Assembly: GCF_000971975.1 (NCBI RefSeq)
Contig: NZ_LAQO01000001.1
Location: forward strand, 310,001-374,000
Source of the DNA: Paenibacillus algorifonticola
Lineage (GTDB): Bacteria > Bacillota > Bacilli > Paenibacillales > Paenibacillaceae
Direction of reading: 5' to 3'
Length of the DNA stretch: 64,000 nt
Every line of letters starts with the position of its first letter. Positions within the stretch are counted from its first letter, which is position 1. Below, one piece after another: positions 16,568-24,781 of the stretch. The notes under the pieces were generated by a model. The model saw only the letters and a program-made list of their open reading frames with translations. It was not told where the DNA came from and searched no databases. Made by a program: the position numbers and the translations under genes.

Positions 16568-17667
16568 ATAGCTACGTGGGAAAGCAAATCACGCTTTTCC
16601 AGTTTATCTCCATTATTTCGGGTAGCCAGGTGAGCGTGGCAGTATTAAACTTGCCCAGAAAGCTCTCGGAGGCTGCGGATACGGACGGCTGGATCGCCCT
16701 GATTATCGGCTGGGCGCTAAGCCTGATTGCTGGACTTGCGATTGTTGGGGTCATGAAATATTATCCGAACGGCACCTTATTCGACCTGCTGTCGGAATAT
16801 ATGGGACGGTGGGCCGGGGTATTGGCTGCTATGCTGTTTGCGCTATATTTTTTTTACCTGATGTATGATGGGCTTGTGCGCACGATTCTCGTAACGAAAA
16901 CCTGGCTGCTGCCTACTACGCAGTCATTCGTGCTCATGTCGCTGCTGCTCATTCCGGCCTATTCGATTGTCCGGCACGGCATACGCAACGTTGCGAGATA
17001 CGCTGAGCTGATCATCTGGATATCGCTCTGGATTCCTTTTGTGTACATATATACGCTCAAACATGCGCACTGGGTATATTTGCTGCCTCTACTCAAGGAA
17101 GGCTGGCTGCCCATTCTGACTGCGGTAAAAGCGACGATTTATCCTATGCTGGGCATGGTATCCATTTTCATTCTTTATCCACATTTGAAGTATAAGGAGT
17201 ATGCCACCAAAGGCATTGTAATTGCGAATTCCATTACGATGCTGTTGTATTTGTTCGTCACAATTATTTGTTACGTCTATTTCAGCCCGGAGGAATCCCA
17301 TCTCTTTAATGATCCTGTCATCAGTGTATTGAAATCGATTGAATTCAAATTTATTGAACGCATTGAGGTTCCATTCATCTCCTTCTATCTGTTCATTTTC
17401 TCGCTTATTTGGATCCCAATGATGTATCTGCTTACCTATTGTATAGCTTGGATATTCAAGCGGGAGAGCATTGGCATCCCCTTGCGGCTGCTGATTATCC
17501 TGCTGGCAGTCGGGACGTTTTTTTATTTTCCGACCTACAATATAAACAACTTTCTGGTCAGACAATTATTTTGGGTTGGGCTGATACTGGAATATATTTT
17601 TCCAGTATGCCTGCTTTGCTATTTATGGCTAAGCAAGTTTTGGAAGGAAGAAAGGAGCAGCCTATGA
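16564..17667 (+). CDS. Spore germination permease (GerB family)
   Basis: 367 aa, an amino-acid-permease-like protein with about ten membrane helices, beginning KQITLFQFISIISGSQVSVA as GerB/GerKB proteins do. Its ATG overlaps the upstream TGA (ATGA), so translation is coupled. GerB subunits carry the germinant-binding site in characterised receptors. The 3' end overlaps the next gene in the same way. Confidence 0.95.
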   Translation: MNSYVGKQITLFQFISIISGSQVSVAVLNLPRKLSEAADTDGWIALIIGWALSLIAGLAIVGVMKYYPNGTLFDLLSEYMGRWAGVLAAMLFALYFFYLMYDGLVRTILVTKTWLLPTTQSFVLMSLLLIPAYSIVRHGIRNVARYAELIIWISLWIPFVYIYTLKHAHWVYLLPLLKEGWLPILTAVKATIYPMLGMVSIFILYPHLKYKEYATKGIVIANSITMLLYLFVTIICYVYFSPEESHLFNDPVISVLKSIEFKFIERIEVPFISFYLFIFSLIWIPMMYLLTYCIAWIFKRESIGIPLRLLIILLAVGTFFYFPTYNINNFLVRQLFWVGLILEYIFPVCLLCYLWLSKFWKEERSSL

Positions 17668-18785
17668 GCTCATCCATCACCCGGATAACACTGTTTATTG
17701 TTATCATGCTCCTCCTGTCCAGCTGCAGCGACCAACTAAATTTGGAAAATGCCACTACCCCGCTTGTGCTGGGGATGGATTTGGATAAAAATAAAAAATT
17801 CCATTTTTATTTGACCGCACCTGTATTCAGCAATCGCATCAAGAAGAAGAGCATTGAAATGACCGGAACGGCTAAGACGCTGAGACAGTCCAGGTCTGAG
17901 CAGGACGCTCAGACGGCTGGATCCACGCAAGGGCGCAATTATCAGGTCATCCTGCTTGGCAGGCGAATGCTGAATTATGAGGGCTGGTTTCAAATGCTCG
18001 ACGTCATCTATCGCGATGCCCGAAATACAGTTACGGACAGGGTTATTGTCGTTGACGGCTCCGTTCCAGAGATGTTGTATTTGAATCCACCGGATCAGCC
18101 GATGCTACCTATTTTGCTCCGCGGCATGGTAGACTCCACCAGTTCCCATTCGGAAACGGTCAGTACGACGGCGCATGAGCTTCACCGACAATTTCTTGAT
18201 AAGGGAATAACCCCCTATTTCTCACAGGTCAAAATTATTGGCGGCAAAGTTCGAATTCAGGGAACGGCACTCGTATCGAAAGCAGGCATATACAAAGGGA
18301 TGCTCGATGCACAGGAAACGGTGCTGCTGCGCATTTTGCAGAAAAATGCATCACCGGGCTTCAGCCTTTCCTATCAGTTGCCGGAGGAGCCGAAAAAATC
18401 ACCGTTTTCCACGAATACGGTCAGCTTTTCTGCAGGAAAGGTCAAAACCAAAATTAAAACCAGCTTTAAAAACAACCGCTTCAAATATGATATAAAAGTA
18501 AGCATGGTTGTTGGCCTATCCGAGCATCTTTTTCCCTTCGATGTATTTAATGACAGCAAGCGGCTGGAGGACATGATCGGCCAGCAGGTGACCGACCACT
18601 TCAATGCGCTTATTGCCAAATTTCAAAAGCTCAAGGTCGATCCAATCGGACTTGGAGTGTACGCAAGGGCGTATGAGTACAAAGCGTTCAAAAAAGTAGA
18701 GGATGATTGGGCAGAAGTGCTGTCGCAAGCCGACATTACCGTATCTGCGAAAGTCACAATCGCATCGATGGGTCCGATAAAATAA
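17664..18785 (+). CDS. Germinant receptor lipoprotein (GerC family)
   Basis: 373 aa from ATG 17664 (GGAG 7 nt upstream, overlapping the gerB stop). The same frame is open back to 17409, but the lipoprotein signal peptide (ITLFIVIMLLLSSC) fixes the start. Typical Ger(x)C features follow: LVLGMDLDKNKKF, GRNYQVILLGRRM and a C-terminal AYEYKAFKKVEDDW. It is anchored by a diacylglyceryl-Cys on the outer face of the spore inner membrane. A bidirectional terminator follows at 18788-18820. Confidence 0.95.
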   Translation: MSSSITRITLFIVIMLLLSSCSDQLNLENATTPLVLGMDLDKNKKFHFYLTAPVFSNRIKKKSIEMTGTAKTLRQSRSEQDAQTAGSTQGRNYQVILLGRRMLNYEGWFQMLDVIYRDARNTVTDRVIVVDGSVPEMLYLNPPDQPMLPILLRGMVDSTSSHSETVSTTAHELHRQFLDKGITPYFSQVKIIGGKVRIQGTALVSKAGIYKGMLDAQETVLLRILQKNASPGFSLSYQLPEEPKKSPFSTNTVSFSAGKVKTKIKTSFKNNRFKYDIKVSMVVGLSEHLFPFDVFNDSKRLEDMIGQQVTDHFNALIAKFQKLKVDPIGLGVYARAYEYKAFKKVEDDWAEVLSQADITVSAKVTIASMGPIK

Positions 18786-18787
18786 AC

Positions 18788-18820
18788 AAAGCAGGCTGCC
18801 CGTCACTGGCAGCCTGCTTT
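18788..18820. terminator. Bidirectional terminator between gerC and the UPF0173 gene
   Basis: Perfect 13-bp stem AAAGCAGGCTGCC with its complement and a 7-nt loop. T-rich on the leftward strand; it sits between two convergent genes and probably ends both. Confidence 0.85.
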
Positions 18821-18860
18821 CAGTTGCTGTTTAAGAGAATTTAGCCTGCTGCCTACCGTC

Positions 18861-19562
18861 TTAAACCTGCTTAATAATGTCGAGCTTATCGCCCGGGGCC
18901 ATCACTTTGCCGATGAGGCCGCGCGCTTCCAGCGCTTCCACAAAGCTTTGCGCATCCTGTCTGATTGGCTCAAATGTATTATAATGAACCGGAACGACCA
19001 GCTTGGCCCGGTACCACTCTGCTGCCTGCAAGGCTTCCTCCGGTCCCATCGTAAAGTGATCACCAATCGGAATAAAGGCAACATCAATGACCTCATGATC
19101 GCCAATCAGCTTCATATCGCTGAACAATGCCGTGTCGCCGACATGCAATATCGTCAGCCCCTCAGCGCGAATGACATAGCCCGAAGCCAGCCCGCCGTAT
19201 GTAATCGTCTGCTTTTCTTCGTCAATAATGCCCGACGTATGGATAGCTGGCACCATTTTTGCCTGCGCAAAGCCTAAATCGACGGTGCCTCCGATATTCA
19301 TCGGTATCGTCTGTACACCTTTCCAGGACATATACGCCGCAAGCTCAAAATTAGCTACAACAGGAGCATCATTGGCTTTAGCTATTGGCGCCGCATCCAG
19401 AATATGATCTTGATGAGCGTGTGTCAGAAGGACAGCATTCACTTTAATATCCTCGGGTTTCGTAACCGCCTGCCCATTTCCGCTTATAAACGGATCAATA
19501 ATCAGCGATTTGTCCTCAGTTATGAGCTGCACAGCAGAATGTCCATGATAAATAATTTGCAT
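18861..19562 (-). CDS. UPF0173 metal-dependent hydrolase (MBL fold)
   Basis: 233 aa from the ATG at 19562 (MQIIYHGHSAVQLIT), which matches the family N-terminus. A longer frame starts at 19640, but AAAGGAG lies about 11 nt before the chosen codon. Metallo-beta-lactamase motif THAHQDHILD, GDTALFSDMKLIG and VPVHYNTFEPI supply the metal ligands. Homologues include Bacillus YtkL; the substrate is not known for the family. Monocistronic. Confidence 0.88.
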   Translation of the reverse strand: MQIIYHGHSAVQLITEDKSLIIDPFISGNGQAVTKPEDIKVNAVLLTHAHQDHILDAAPIAKANDAPVVANFELAAYMSWKGVQTIPMNIGGTVDLGFAQAKMVPAIHTSGIIDEEKQTITYGGLASGYVIRAEGLTILHVGDTALFSDMKLIGDHEVIDVAFIPIGDHFTMGPEEALQAAEWYRAKLVVPVHYNTFEPIRQDAQSFVEALEARGLIGKVMAPGDKLDIIKQV

Positions 19563-19685
19563 CGCTTCCTGCACTCCTTTAACGATAAGTTTGCTTGTCA
19601 CCTTCGTTTCCATATTACGCTCCTGCCTGTACAGTTGCAACCTATCGCGAGGAGCATCGTCGCGAAAATACGAAGGGAATGCAAA

Positions 19686-19726
19686 AGGCGGCCAAACGAT
19701 AACGATCGCTTGGCCGCCTGAAATGC
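19686..19726 (-). terminator. Hairpin downstream of the 41-codon gene
   Basis: 10-bp perfect stem (19686-19695 with 19710-19719) followed leftward by TTTT. Positioned to end the small gene at 19773-19898. Confidence 0.6.
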
Positions 19727-19772
19727 TTTATGAAGAAGCTTTATAATGAAAAAAGCTTATTTTACCACTAAC

Positions 19773-19898
19773 CTATCTCAATCCTTCAAGAATTCGATCC
19801 TGAATGATTGAGTCATCTTCAACAATCGTACCTCCGGCTTTCATAATATAAATAATGCCTCCAAAAAAACAAGCGGTAAGAATCAAAAACCACAACAT
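19773..19898 (-). CDS. Small single-pass membrane protein, 41 aa
   Basis: Start ATG at 19898 preceded by AAGGAGGT at good distance; stop TAG at 19773. The peptide begins MLWFLILTACFFGGIIYIM, one membrane helix with a Cys, then a short acidic tail (GGTIVEDDSIIQDRILEGLR). A hairpin with T-run follows. I do not recognise it. It is a real-looking orphan gene: strong ribosome site, hydrophobic helix plus charged tail, own terminator. Possible roles are a membrane-complex accessory or a sporulation/stress micro-protein, with no evidence for either. Confidence 0.65.
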   Translation of the reverse strand: MLWFLILTACFFGGIIYIMKAGGTIVEDDSIIQDRILEGLR

Positions 19899-20084
19899 CG
19901 CTTACACCTCCTTGATCCATTTTCCTCTACCTTTATTATAGGAGAGTATTGGGGGTAATGGCGCAGGAGAATTTAACAGGATCGTGAACATCTGCAGCTG
20001 CCTTTACATGAATTTGTACAAACCAAAATAAGCTTTGAATTTTATCCATTGTACAAATGGTCTCAATCCATTATGCTAATCGAC

Positions 20085-20103
20085 GATAATGATTATCAAT
20101 ATC
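20085..20103 (+). promoter_or_regulatory. Fur box
   Basis: GATAATGATTATCAATATC matches the 19-bp Bacillus Fur consensus at 17 of 19 positions. It lies about 30 bp before the siderophore-binding lipoprotein gene, indicating repression by Fur when iron is sufficient. Confidence 0.85.
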
Positions 20104-20131
20104 TTTGAGACAACGCAGGAGGAGAAACACA

Positions 20132-21145
20132 ATGAAACAAGCGGGACGTATTATTTCTTTACTTACTACTGTCGCATTAATGGGGGCATTATTGTTGGCA
20201 TGCGGAAGCAACACGGAGCAGTCGGCGGCGAATCAAGCAAGTTCTGCTCCTGCTACAGAAGCGAGCAGCTCCCCAGCTGCTGAAAGCCCAGCGACTTCAG
20301 CGGAAGCTGAAACAGGAACACGCATTTTCAAAGACTGGACTGGACACGACGTTGAAGTGCCCGTAACGCCTAAGCGTGTTATTTACCATGGCGAAACGAC
20401 AGGCGATTTGCTCGCTCTTGGCGTTACACCTATCGGGGTTATGAAAAACACAGAAGGCTCCGTCTACGAGGATCAAATTAAAGATGCAGAAGATGTTGGT
20501 TTTCCAATCAGCGTCGAAAAATCATTGTCGCTTGCTCCTGATTTGATCATTTTTGGCAATGCGGATGATGCCCAATATGAGGCGCTTGCCAAAGTCGCAC
20601 CTACCGTTACCTTTGATACATTTGCGCCGCTTGAGAACCGTATGCGCATTTTGGGCGACCTGCTTAATAAGAAGCAGGAAGCCGAGGACTGGATCGCCCA
20701 ATATACAGCGAAAACAAAAGATATGTGGGCCATGCTGCACGAGAATGGCCTGAAAGAAGGCGAAACGGCTTCCATCTTCACGATGTATCCTGGCAACCGC
20801 CTGTTCATTATGGCGAATGCCGGACTTCCGCAAGCTGTTTACAACGAGGATGGCTTCAAGCCGACTCCACTCATTCAGGAAATTATTGACGCTGGCGAAG
20901 GCTTCCGAGAAATCTCCACAGAAATTTTGCCTGAAGCTGCAGGTGATCGGATTTTCATTTTGAACCCTGTACCTGATGATGCCAAGAAAGACACGGAAGA
21001 GCTGCTGAAAAGCACCATTTGGAAAAACCTCCCTGCTGTAAAAGCAGGGCAAGTATACTATTTTGATATTCAGAAAGCTTCCAGCGACGCGACTTCCCGC
21101 GATTGGCTGATTGAAGCGCTGCCAGCTGAAATTTCGAAAAAATAA
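20132..21145 (+). CDS. Iron-siderophore ABC transporter substrate-binding lipoprotein
   Basis: 337 aa from ATG 20132 (AGGAGGAG 8 nt upstream). Lipobox LLLAC, a low-complexity Ala/Ser linker, then a FecB/BtuF-type binding domain (TPKRVIYHGETTGDLLALGV, SLAPDLIIFG, AAGDRIFIL). It captures a ferric siderophore at the outer membrane face. A Fur box lies just upstream and a Btr-like regulator just downstream. No FecCD-type permease or ATPase gene is adjacent, so it must share a transporter encoded elsewhere. Confidence 0.93.
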   Translation: MKQAGRIISLLTTVALMGALLLACGSNTEQSAANQASSAPATEASSSPAAESPATSAEAETGTRIFKDWTGHDVEVPVTPKRVIYHGETTGDLLALGVTPIGVMKNTEGSVYEDQIKDAEDVGFPISVEKSLSLAPDLIIFGNADDAQYEALAKVAPTVTFDTFAPLENRMRILGDLLNKKQEAEDWIAQYTAKTKDMWAMLHENGLKEGETASIFTMYPGNRLFIMANAGLPQAVYNEDGFKPTPLIQEIIDAGEGFREISTEILPEAAGDRIFILNPVPDDAKKDTEELLKSTIWKNLPAVKAGQVYYFDIQKASSDATSRDWLIEALPAEISKK

Positions 21146-21183
21146 TGGTTAACGCGCAAGCTTCATTATAAATGACTAACGAT

Positions 21184-21235
21184 ACAGGACGAGTTAGGGG
21201 CATGAATGGGCCCTGACTCGTCCTGTTTTCTTTTT
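21184..21235 (+). terminator. Rho-independent terminator
   Basis: Stem ACAGGACGAGT (from 21184) with ACTCGTCCTGT (ending 21226), continuing partly inward (GGGG/CCC), followed by TTTTCTTTTT. It separates the binding protein from the regulator gene. Confidence 0.85.
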
Positions 21236-21354
21236 AAGGCAAATAAACCAATCCTTCTTTCCGTCCATTCGCTTCCCCTCCTTTCTGTGGCATAATGAAA
21301 GGATACAAAGCAATCGTATTGCTAAAGAACTTAAAAGTAAGGAGCACCGCTCGC

Positions 21355-22968
21355 ATGAATGCCCATGAAACCCCGTCCGTTCCGCTTCACCACCTCTTGC
21401 TTAAGCTTGTCAGCATGAAGCGGCTAACGAAGTCCGCGGACATTACTTTTGCCGAGCAAACCATCGAGAGCCACACGCTGCTCATTATTGTCAACAGTGA
21501 AGGCACCCTTTATTTGAACAACCGCTATATCCGGTTTGAAGCGTTCAGCGCATTCCAATTAGCTCCCGGGGATTGCTACCAATTTGATGGCCAGACGAAT
21601 GAGACGATGGACTACTATTGCCTCGTTTATTCGGTCGTTCGCGTCGACTATGTGCAGCCATCGTTTTATCAGCAATCGCTGTTTCCTGGCAAGCATGAGC
21701 TGCGTCTTTACCCGCTAGCTCCATACGTCAAGCTGCTGGAATCGATACAGGCAGCTGGCAAAGCGCTTCAAGGCATCGACGCGTATAAACAAAATCTCGC
21801 TTTCCAAAAGCTGATGGGCATGCTGCTAGAACAGCATCTTCCTGCAAGCCAAGTTGACCGCCAGCTATATTCAGTTGAGGATACCGTGCACTATATTCAG
21901 CTTCATTATAAAAGCCCGCTTACAGTCAAGCAGCTCGCGGCGCTGACGAACATGCCCCAGTGGCAATACAGCTCCTTGTTTAAGGCGCTCACTGGAAAAA
22001 AGCCGCTCGATTATTTAGTATCACTGCGCATTGACCATGCCAAGGAATGGCTCGCAAACTCCCATGCCTCGCTGCGTGAAATTGCCGAATGGTGCGGCTT
22101 CGCCGACGAATATTATTTCAGCCGCCGTTTCCGGCAAATGACCGGCGGTTCGCCAAGGCAATATGCCCTGTCCATGCGACAGCGCGTTCAGGTCAAAGAC
22201 TGGCTGGGACATCAAGTCATCATTCCGGCAGAGCCGCAGCGCATCCTGTATTATGGCGAGACGCTGGGCGACTTGCATGTACTTGGCTTTCAGTCTGTCG
22301 GGGGAGAGGATTATTCCGTTTTCCCAGTATTCAATAAGGAACAGGCGGCGGAGCTGGAGCCTGATTTGATTATTTTAGCAAGCGGGGACGAGCACATTTA
22401 TGAGCAGGCGGCGGACATTGCCCCGACGCTTGCCTTTAACTCTTGGGGAACGCTGGAGGAGCGTCTGCATATGCTTGGCGACTGGCTAGGCAAGAAACAG
22501 GAAGCGTTGCGCTGGTTAGCTAGACATGAGCGGCGGACGGAACAGATGTGGCATCAGCTAGGCAGCCATATAAGGAAAGGTGAAACGGCTTCCGTATTCA
22601 TTTTTGAACGGGGAAATCGGCTGTTTATTATGGCTGGCAGCGGGCTTGCCTCCACCCTCTATCATCCGCTTGGCTTTGCCCCAGTCGGTGATGTGAAAAT
22701 GCTCATTGCCGCTGAGCGTGCCTACAAGGAAATTACAGTCGACTCTTTGTCCCAATATGCCGGAGATCGCCTGTTTATGGTCGTGCCAGAAACAGAGGAG
22801 TCGCGGCAAGCGATGGAATCGCTTATAAGCAGCCCGCTCTGGAAGCAGCTTGCGGCCGTCCAAAAGGGCCATGCCTATGTAGTGGACAATAGTTGGAACT
22901 ACGGCGATGCGGAAACAGGAAACAAGCTGCTCGGCATGCTGCCCAAGCTATTGCAAAAACCGTCCTGA
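21355..22968 (+). CDS. AraC regulator fused to siderophore-binding domain (Btr-like)
   Basis: 537 aa from ATG 21355 (TAAGGAG upstream; a longer frame starts at 21295). N-terminal cupin-like region, two AraC HTH motifs (LTVKQLAALTNMPQWQYSSL, then SLREIAEWCGFADEYYFSRR), then a C-terminal periplasmic-binding-protein domain (PQRILYYGETLGDLHVLG, LEPDLIILASG, YAGDRLFMV) that closely resembles the neighbouring lipoprotein but lacks a signal. In B. subtilis, Btr of this architecture binds the iron-bacillibactin complex in the cytoplasm and activates the uptake operon. By analogy it activates siderophore uptake here. Confidence 0.9.
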   Translation: MNAHETPSVPLHHLLLKLVSMKRLTKSADITFAEQTIESHTLLIIVNSEGTLYLNNRYIRFEAFSAFQLAPGDCYQFDGQTNETMDYYCLVYSVVRVDYVQPSFYQQSLFPGKHELRLYPLAPYVKLLESIQAAGKALQGIDAYKQNLAFQKLMGMLLEQHLPASQVDRQLYSVEDTVHYIQLHYKSPLTVKQLAALTNMPQWQYSSLFKALTGKKPLDYLVSLRIDHAKEWLANSHASLREIAEWCGFADEYYFSRRFRQMTGGSPRQYALSMRQRVQVKDWLGHQVIIPAEPQRILYYGETLGDLHVLGFQSVGGEDYSVFPVFNKEQAAELEPDLIILASGDEHIYEQAADIAPTLAFNSWGTLEERLHMLGDWLGKKQEALRWLARHERRTEQMWHQLGSHIRKGETASVFIFERGNRLFIMAGSGLASTLYHPLGFAPVGDVKMLIAAERAYKEITVDSLSQYAGDRLFMVVPETEESRQAMESLISSPLWKQLAAVQKGHAYVVDNSWNYGDAETGNKLLGMLPKLLQKPS

Positions 22969-22992
22969 AGCCGAAGCTCCGGGACGGTTTTT
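22955..22992 (+). terminator. Terminator overlapping the regulator stop codon
   Basis: Perfect 11-bp stem (22955-22965 with 22982-22992), with the T-run contained in the 3' arm. The stop codon lies within the loop. Confidence 0.8.
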
Positions 22993-23002
22993 GGTTAGCC
23001 TT

Positions 23003-24106
23003 TCACTGCGCGGTTTTCCACCAAATAGAAGATGGAGGGCGGCCAGCCCCAACGGACACCGGCTCGCCAATTATTGGCGTTGCAACCTGTACATTTAGCT
23101 GCTTGGCCGCTTTCGTCACGCGCTCTACTGGATCATTCCAGTCGTGAAAGCTGAGCGTAAATGCTCCCCAATGAATGGGAAGCAGCGTTTTTCCTTTTAC
23201 ATCGACATGTGCCTGCACCGTCTCCTCCGGCATCATATGAATCGACGACCAGCGTGGATCATATTGTCCGCATTCCATAAGGGTCAGGTCAAACGGGCCG
23301 TATTTCTCGCCAATCTCTTTGAAATGCGCGCCATAACCGCTATCTCCGCTAAAATAAATGTTAGCCGCGCGTCCTGTAATAACCCAGGAGCACCACAACG
23401 TAGAATCCCGATTGTTCAAGTTTCGTCCTGAAAAATGCTGAGCTGGAGCAGCGGCCAATCGAAGGCCTTCAAATTCCAGCTCCTCCCACCAGTCATGCTC
23501 CGTTATGATCGATTTCTCTACGCCCCAGCGCTCCAAATGGCTGCCTACGCCGAGCGGAACGATGAAGCGGCGAACTTTGTTTTTAAGCTTGAGAATTGAA
23601 TCATAATCCAAATGGTCATAATGATCATGGGATAAAACAACAGCATCAATTTGCGGCAGCTCGGCAATTTCAAACGGCAATTTGCCGCTATAACGTTTGT
23701 TTCCGAAAAAAGGGAACGGCGATGGCGCTTGGCCAAACATCGGATCCAGCAAAATATGTTTCCCATCCAGCTCCAGCAGCATAGCCGAATGCCCAAACCA
23801 AGTGACTCGCGCTTGCTCGCCCTTATCGTCCCGACCAAATTGGAGCTGCTGTAGCGGCAGCTTAGCCTGCGGCCTGCGATTCGGGTTTGTTCTCATATAG
23901 TCTCGCAGCATGGAAAATATGCTGCTTGCACTGTTATCCATGACCGTTGTGCTCAAATTTTTAAACTTGCCATCTCGGTAATGAGCGGAACGCGAGAAAG
24001 CAGCGAGCTGCTCCTTCGTTAACACTCCTCCAAGCGCAGGGTAGAACTTTAAAACAAGCACTATCGCAAGCAGCAGTGTAGCAAGCACAATAATAGCAGT
24101 CAGCAT
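23003..24106 (-). CDS. Membrane-anchored MBL-fold hydrolase (NAPE-PLD-like)
   Basis: 367 aa. N-terminal membrane helix (MLTAIIVLATLLLAIVLVLKFYPAL), then a metallo-beta-lactamase domain: WFGHSAMLLELDGKHILLDP, the metal motif VLSHDHYDHLDYDSI, YFSGDSGYGAHF, and LPIHWGAFTLSFHDWNDP. This is the NAPE-PLD/UlaG-like branch that hydrolyses phosphodiesters or lactones; the substrate is unknown. The gene is preceded by a perfect sigma-A promoter with an operator inside its spacer and a second matching operator further in, so it is probably tightly repressed, yet no regulator gene is adjacent. Confidence 0.85.
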   Translation of the reverse strand: MLTAIIVLATLLLAIVLVLKFYPALGGVLTKEQLAAFSRSAHYRDGKFKNLSTTVMDNSASSIFSMLRDYMRTNPNRRPQAKLPLQQLQFGRDDKGEQARVTWFGHSAMLLELDGKHILLDPMFGQAPSPFPFFGNKRYSGKLPFEIAELPQIDAVVLSHDHYDHLDYDSILKLKNKVRRFIVPLGVGSHLERWGVEKSIITEHDWWEELEFEGLRLAAAPAQHFSGRNLNNRDSTLWCSWVITGRAANIYFSGDSGYGAHFKEIGEKYGPFDLTLMECGQYDPRWSSIHMMPEETVQAHVDVKGKTLLPIHWGAFTLSFHDWNDPVERVTKAAKQLNVQVATPIIGEPVSVGAGRPPSSIWWKTAQ

Positions 24107-24157
24107 GGCAATTGCTCCTTTAAATGATGGTTACTGAAAGATAAACTTCGCATAAAC

Positions 24158-24231
24158 GAATGATCATTTATTAAAAAAGAATCTTTCGATGACGCAAAAC
24201 AAACTCCTTCGCTAATAATAAATGATCATTC
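24158..24231. promoter_or_regulatory. Paired operator (perfect 16-bp inverted repeat)
   Basis: GAATGATCATTTATTA (24158-24173) and its exact reverse complement (24216-24231), 42 bp apart. Each copy contains the palindromic core AATGATCATT. One copy covers the promoter spacer of the MBL gene, the other lies in its leader. The pattern fits a dimeric, TetR-like repressor binding twice, possibly looping. Confidence 0.75.
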
Positions 24232-24243
24232 AGTTATTGTCAA
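24215..24243 (-). promoter_or_regulatory. Sigma-A promoter of the MBL hydrolase gene
   Basis: On the leftward strand TTGACA (24238-24243), 17-bp spacer, TATTAT (24215-24220). The -35 is a full consensus match. The operator copy at 24216-24231 covers the -10 and most of the spacer. Confidence 0.8.
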
Positions 24244-24362
24244 CAAATGTGCATATCCGCCTATTGTCCATTCATCTAAAAGATTGTAACATTTTTCACA
24301 GCTTCTCTGCGTCCAATGGATTATAATAGAAGCAAGCCCGGAAGAATAAGGAGGAAGCCCAT

Positions 24363-24659
24363 ATGTCTATCCAACATACCGTACATTTCAAAATCATTCG
24401 TCCCCATGAAACGAAGACGCTGCACGGGTTGATTTTTCTGGAAGAGAACCAGCAGCCTACTGTAGAGGATTACGCCAAATGCCTTAAATTGTGCGGCCAC
24501 GACGTGGTCATCCACGATGCCGATAAGTTTATTTTCAAAGCCCAATCTGACGGTGATTCCTATTTAATTGATGTTCTGGAGGATTTCGAGAAGCGCGTGC
24601 GCGATCTTGACGCTGAAAATCTCAGCAGAAGCTTCCAGAAACCAAACCCAAGCTTTTAA
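24363..24659 (+). CDS. Hypothetical 98-aa cytoplasmic protein
   Basis: ATG 24363 with AAGGAGG upstream. Acidic, soluble, no signal or membrane segment: begins MSIQHTVHFKIIRPHETKTL, middle DYAKCLKLCGHDVVIHDADK, tail ending QKPNPSF. Two Cys near residues 40-43 (KCLKLC). I do not recognise the family. Monocistronic: TATAAT at 24322-24327 may be its -10, and a terminator follows. The divergent MBL gene has its own operator-promoter, so a shared function is not indicated. Confidence 0.7.
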   Translation: MSIQHTVHFKIIRPHETKTLHGLIFLEENQQPTVEDYAKCLKLCGHDVVIHDADKFIFKAQSDGDSYLIDVLEDFEKRVRDLDAENLSRSFQKPNPSF

Positions 24660-24690
24660 TCCACTCCACTCTTCTTATAAGTAAAAAAAG

Positions 24691-24733
24691 ACGCCAAGCT
24701 CCAGCCCTTCACAGGTCTGATGCTTGGCGTTTT
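24691..24733. terminator. Rho-independent terminator
   Basis: ACGCCAAGC (24691-24699) pairs with GCTTGGCGT (24722-24730), TTTT follows; A7 on the left makes it usable from both sides, between two convergent genes. Confidence 0.75.
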
Positions 24734-24781
24734 GCTTATTGGTGATTGATGCTTCTCTCTATCATCTGACGATTATACGGA

